Of a stretch of 9,241 nucleotides of DNA, positions 6,165-9,241 are shown piece after piece. Position 1 is the stretch's first letter. Each line of letters starts with the position of its first letter. The stretch spans positions 1 to 9,241 of the forward strand of contig JACMJP010000520.1 of assembly GCA_014380545.1 (NCBI GenBank). Reading direction: 5' to 3'. Below the pieces are notes generated by a model that did not search any database, was not told where the DNA came from, and worked only from the letters and a program-made list of their open reading frames with translations. The stretch is from Chitinophagales bacterium. Lineage in GTDB: Bacteria > Bacteroidota > Bacteroidia > Chitinophagales > BACL12. The position numbers and the translations under genes are program-made.

Positions 6165-8732
6165 ATGAAAAAAATTTACAGTATACTTTCAGTCATATCC
6201 CTTTTTCTCCTCACAAATATCAGCAACGCACAAACTTCTATCTATTGGGACAGGAGCATTGGCGGCTCAAATAATGATCTAGCATATGAAATGTTGCCGA
6301 CACCTGATGGTAATTATCTGCTTGTTGGAATAACAGATTCTGATGATGATGATATTTCAGTTACAAATGGCCAGCAGGATATTTGGGTTGTTAAACTGAG
6401 TGCTGACAGTACTATTCTTTGGGAAAAAACTTATGGCGGAACGGTAAATGATTATAGCAAAGCAATGATAGCCGCTGATGATGGAGGATATGTTATTGCC
6501 GGCTCTACCAATTCAAATGATGGAGATGTATCTGGTAATAACGGGGGAAGAGATGCATGGGTAATTAAAATTGACGCAGATGGAAATTTACTTTGGCAAA
6601 ATGCAATGGGCGGTGATGCTGATGAAATATTAAATGGAATTATACGGACATCGGATGGAGGTTATTTATGTATTGGAAATGCATTATCATCAAATGATGA
6701 TATTACAGGTAACCATGGTGTGAATGATATGTGGGTGATAAAATTAGATGCGTTTGGAGAAATAGAATGGCAAAAAAATTATGGAGGCACTGCAGGTGAT
6801 TTTGGTTTTGATATAATGGAAGTAGCAGATGGTTATGTGGGAGTTGGATATACTTATTCAAATAATGTGGATGTAAGCGGACATCACAGTGATTCAACTA
6901 CAGCAGATTATTGGGTTTTAAAAATTGATTTTGATGGCGATATTCTCTGGCAAAAATCACTTGGTGGTGATGCTACTGATTTTGCTACACAAATTATTGA
7001 AAGCACTGCAGGAAATTATTTAATTGGTGGAAATGCATTTTCTGATAACGGTGATGTGTCAGGACATTATGGTGCTACAACAGAAACTGATATCTGGTTA
7101 GTGGAATTAGATGCTGATGGTAATATTGTAAATGATAAAAATTTTGGCGGAACATATAGTGATGAAGTTTATGATATTAAAATTGACCTTGATGGCGGAT
7201 ATATTCTTGCAGGAAATTCTGAATCTGATGATCTTGATGTAAATGATCATCATGGAAGCACAAGCTCACCCGATGTATATATTTTAAAAATTACGGACAG
7301 TTATGATTTTGTTTGGTCAAGGAGTTATGGTGGAATTAATGATGATCTTTCAAGATCCATTTATCCTTACGGAGAAAATTATTACATAGTAGCAGCATAT
7401 ACAAAATCTATAAGCGGTGATATTTCCTATCATCATGGTACTGGACCAAATTATGATTTCTGGATATTAAATCTTACGCCTTGTTTGCCTTCTATTTTTT
7501 CTGATCCTGAAGATATTTCAGCATGCGAAGGCGAATCAATTCTATTAGTTGCTGATGGCGATGTAGGAACTTATACATACGACTGGCATTTTGAAGATAC
7601 CGTAATTACAACTATCACACAGGAATTAATTATTGATCCTGTTTTTTCATTCTATGCAGGAGAATATTATATTGTTATTAATGGTGAATGCGGTAGCGAT
7701 ACTTCAGCTATAGCAATTCTAACAGTTGATGAATCTGTTTCTGCTGATATTTCACCTGAAGGCCCGGTTGATCTTTGTGCAGAAGGATCGGTTGATTTAA
7801 TCACATCTCTTACAGGAGCAGAATATACTTATCAATGGTATAAAGATGGCGTTGTAATAACCGGAGCAATATCAGATTTTTATACAGTATCTGATGCCGG
7901 CGAATATTATGTTGTGGTTACATTGATAGGATCATGCTCTAATGCATCGCCAACAGTTGAAGTAATTGAAAGTATTACGGCAAGCATCACAATTATAGGC
8001 TCAACAAATATTTGCGGAACGGGTGCAGTTGATCTTTCAGCGACAACAGGCGCCGGATATAATTATCAGTGGTATAGAGATGGCTCTGAAATAACTGGTG
8101 CCACAAGTTCAATTTATACAGCTACAGAAGCCGGAACCTACTCAGTAATCATATCTACTGCATTTTGCAGTGTTTCTTCTGCAGATATAGTTATTATTGA
8201 TGAAGATCCGGTTGCGGCAATAACAGCAGGCGGCAATCTTGATATTTGCGAAACAGGAAGTGTTGCTTTAAACAATACTTCTGCGGGATCAGGGTATGCA
8301 TTTCAATGGTTATTTAACGGAACAGAAATACCAGAGGCCACGGGAACTTCTCTTATTGCAACTGACACGGGTTATTATGCTTTGGAAATTTCGACCGTAA
8401 GTGCATGTATTGATACATCAGAATCTTTACATGTAATAAGTTCCTGCGATGCTATAGAAAATATAAACGCATCTAATAATATTGATATTTATCCGAATCC
8501 GGGCAACGGTATTTTCACAATTTCAATCAATAATTACGATACACAGGAAACTCTATCAATGTATATTATGAATAATGCGGGCGAAATTGTTTTCGAAGAA
8601 AAAAATATATCCATCAATACATCTCATAAAAAAGACATTGATCTTGAATTTTTACCTGCAGGCATTTATACAATTAAACTTGAAAACGATATTATAACAG
8701 CAACTGAAAAATTAATTATCATTCATAAATAA
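6165..8732 (+). CDS. Large T9SS-secreted protein: seven propeller-like repeats, four Ig-like domains, sorting tail
   Basis: From the ATG at 6165 this is 855 residues. Residues 1-22 are a Sec signal peptide (MKKIYSILSVISLFLLTNISNA, cleavage before Q23). Residues 23-440 hold seven repeats with the pattern GG..nD....i...DGGY...G...S.DgDvsG..G..D.WV.K.d..G..lWqk..GG. Residues 441-758 hold four Ig-like domains, and about 770-855 are a T9SS type A tail (IYPNPGNGIFTIS at 775-787, LPAGIYTIKL at 830-839). It should be exported through the outer membrane and displayed or released. No catalytic motif is visible, so a binding, adhesive or scaffolding role is an inference only. The protein is very acidic, with Asp-rich loops that might bind calcium. 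The frame is open back to a TTG at 6132, but that codon lies in the -7 box and would put 11 polar residues before the signal peptide. A paralogue follows 29 bp downstream. Confidence 0.9.
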   Translation: MKKIYSILSVISLFLLTNISNAQTSIYWDRSIGGSNNDLAYEMLPTPDGNYLLVGITDSDDDDISVTNGQQDIWVVKLSADSTILWEKTYGGTVNDYSKAMIAADDGGYVIAGSTNSNDGDVSGNNGGRDAWVIKIDADGNLLWQNAMGGDADEILNGIIRTSDGGYLCIGNALSSNDDITGNHGVNDMWVIKLDAFGEIEWQKNYGGTAGDFGFDIMEVADGYVGVGYTYSNNVDVSGHHSDSTTADYWVLKIDFDGDILWQKSLGGDATDFATQIIESTAGNYLIGGNAFSDNGDVSGHYGATTETDIWLVELDADGNIVNDKNFGGTYSDEVYDIKIDLDGGYILAGNSESDDLDVNDHHGSTSSPDVYILKITDSYDFVWSRSYGGINDDLSRSIYPYGENYYIVAAYTKSISGDISYHHGTGPNYDFWILNLTPCLPSIFSDPEDISACEGESILLVADGDVGTYTYDWHFEDTVITTITQELIIDPVFSFYAGEYYIVINGECGSDTSAIAILTVDESVSADISPEGPVDLCAEGSVDLITSLTGAEYTYQWYKDGVVITGAISDFYTVSDAGEYYVVVTLIGSCSNASPTVEVIESITASITIIGSTNICGTGAVDLSATTGAGYNYQWYRDGSEITGATSSIYTATEAGTYSVIISTAFCSVSSADIVIIDEDPVAAITAGGNLDICETGSVALNNTSAGSGYAFQWLFNGTEIPEATGTSLIATDTGYYALEISTVSACIDTSESLHVISSCDAIENINASNNIDIYPNPGNGIFTISINNYDTQETLSMYIMNNAGEIVFEEKNISINTSHKKDIDLEFLPAGIYTIKLENDIITATEKLIIIHK
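6231..7484 (+). repeat. Seven-unit protein repeat array, probable beta-propeller
   Basis: Counting from the ATG at 6165, the GG that ends the W..K..GG motif occurs at residues 33, 91, 149, 207, 267, 328 and 389. The period is thus 58, 58, 58, 60, 61 and 61 residues. The last unit ends at FWILNLTPC (432-440) without its own W..K..GG strand, while the protein's N-terminus supplies a lone copy (IYWDRSIGG, 26-34). That is how a circular propeller closes. Unit 5-to-6 and 6-to-7 junctions are the most diverged (NIVNDKNFGG, DFVWSRSYGG). The fold is inferred from the pattern, not shown. Confidence 0.75.
7485..8438 (+). repeat. Four tandem Ig-like domains (CHU_C-associated type)
   Basis: Four units follow the propeller, each about 75-80 residues. 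Their core tryptophans are W474, W558, W636 and W715; units 2 and 3 read QWYKDG and QWYRDG. Each has a late DaGeYy or similar turn. Each carries two cysteines at similar spacing: 454/509, 538/591, 617/668 and 695/748, i.e. 51-55 residues apart. The first cysteine sits in a DiCe.GsvdL-like strand, as in the Ig-like domains associated with Bacteroidota sorting tails. Unit 1 is the most diverged. Confidence 0.75.
8472..8732 (+). other. T9SS type A sorting domain at the C-terminus of the propeller protein
   Basis: Residues about 770-855 show the Por_Secre_tail pattern (TIGR04183-like). It has IYPNPGNGIFTIS, a middle beta strand MYIMNNAGEIVF, then LPAGIYTIKL and a short end with TEKLIIIHK. In characterised T9SS cargo this domain directs passage through the outer membrane and is often cleaved off. 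Confidence 0.88.
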
Positions 8733-8761
8733 AATCTTCAAAAAATACATTTAAACAAAAC

Positions 8762-9241
8762 ATGAGAAAATTAAATTTTATAGTATTTGCAGCAATAATG
8801 TGTTTTGCATTTACAACACAGGCACAACTCGGGGTAAGTTTCGAAAAAACTTTCGGGGGAACAGGTAACGATTTTGGTTTTGATATGGAACCAACCGTTT
8901 CAGGTGGTTATATTCTTGCCGGATATACGCAATCAACTGATGATGATGTTACTGAAACAATAGGCGCATTAGATTTCTGGATCGCAGAAATTGATGCAGA
9001 TGAAAATATCGTCTGGGAAGAATCTTATGGCGGAAGTGAAAATGATTATTGCCGTGCAATTGAACCGGCAGGTGACGGCGGATGGATCGTTGTTGGCTCA
9101 ACTCTTTCATCAGACGGGGATATAACTGACAACAGCGGAAATAAAGATGGCTGGGTGATTAAGATCAATAGTACCGGCGGACTTGAATGGCAAAATACTT
9201 TTGGCGGTGAAGCTGAAGACCAGTTAAATAATGTTGTTGCA
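8762..9241 (+). CDS. Partial paralogue of the propeller protein (3' end beyond the window)
   Basis: An ATG at 8762 opens a frame that runs to the window edge, giving 160 codons with no stop. Residues 1-21 form a Sec signal peptide (MRKLNFIVFAAIMCFAFTTQA, cleavage before Q22). What follows is the same repeat as in the upstream gene: VSFEKTFGG (25-33), then units ending IVWEESYGG (83-91) and LEWQNTFGG (141-149). The period is 58 residues, the same as the first three units next door. The N-terminal lone strand before the first unit is also conserved, so it should likewise close a propeller. It begins 29 bp after the upstream stop with no terminator between them, which suggests co-transcription. 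The downstream part, including any Ig-like domains and sorting tail, cannot be seen. No upstream in-frame ATG offers a better signal peptide. Confidence 0.88.
   Translation, partial: MRKLNFIVFAAIMCFAFTTQAQLGVSFEKTFGGTGNDFGFDMEPTVSGGYILAGYTQSTDDDVTETIGALDFWIAEIDADENIVWEESYGGSENDYCRAIEPAGDGGWIVVGSTLSSDGDITDNSGNKDGWVIKINSTGGLEWQNTFGGEAEDQLNNVVA

Noticed and set aside
6165..8732. A phase-variable or horizontally acquired adhesin
   Set aside because: No homopolymer or short tandem DNA repeat drives the frame, no mobile-element remnants flank it, and base composition looks like the neighbours.

Overview
The window looks like chromosomal DNA of an AT-rich member of the Bacteroidota. Three things point that way. 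Three proteins are built for the type IX secretion system (T9SS): a Sec signal peptide, and in the complete ones a 'PNP'-type C-terminal sorting domain. Promoter -7 boxes resemble the Bacteroidota TAnnTTTG consensus. Shine-Dalgarno sequences are absent before the starts. No rRNA, tRNA, CRISPR array, insertion sequence or phage gene was seen, and no intergenic stretch exceeds about 125 bases.

Layout. (1) 48-914 (+): a secreted protein of unknown function with a T9SS sorting tail. (2) 920-4277 (-): a compact three-gene run, read leftwards as Nif3-like metal protein, coiled-coil/zinc-ribbon protein (2 bp gap) and exported TPR-like protein (35 bp gap). It ends 5 bp from the stop of the convergent first gene. 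(3) 4278-4379: a short divergent promoter region with a -7-like box for each direction and a 10-bp direct repeat. (4) 4380-6041 (+): recN, complete, with all the ABC-ATPase motifs. (5) 6042-6164: an intergenic region with two overlapping inverted repeats and a perfect TAnnTTTG box. (6) 6165-8732 (+): a large modular secreted protein with seven ~58-61-residue repeats (probably a seven-bladed beta-propeller closed by its own N-terminal strand), four Ig-like domains and a T9SS tail. (7) 8762-9241 (+): the start of a paralogue of gene 6, 29 bp downstream and cut by the window edge.

How they work together. RecN (DNA break repair) and the Nif3/zinc-ribbon pair are conserved housekeeping genes. The Nif3/zinc-ribbon pairing recurs in distant bacteria, but the shared function is not settled. 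The two propeller-type proteins form a tandem family, probably co-transcribed and exported to the cell surface or medium. I see no defence, mobile or biosynthetic system. The least described items are the tandem propeller/Ig exoproteins, the exported TPR protein linked to the Nif3 operon, and the small repeats in the two promoter regions. Two gene starts were moved to downstream ATGs, because the longer frames begin at TTG codons that form the end of a -7 promoter box.
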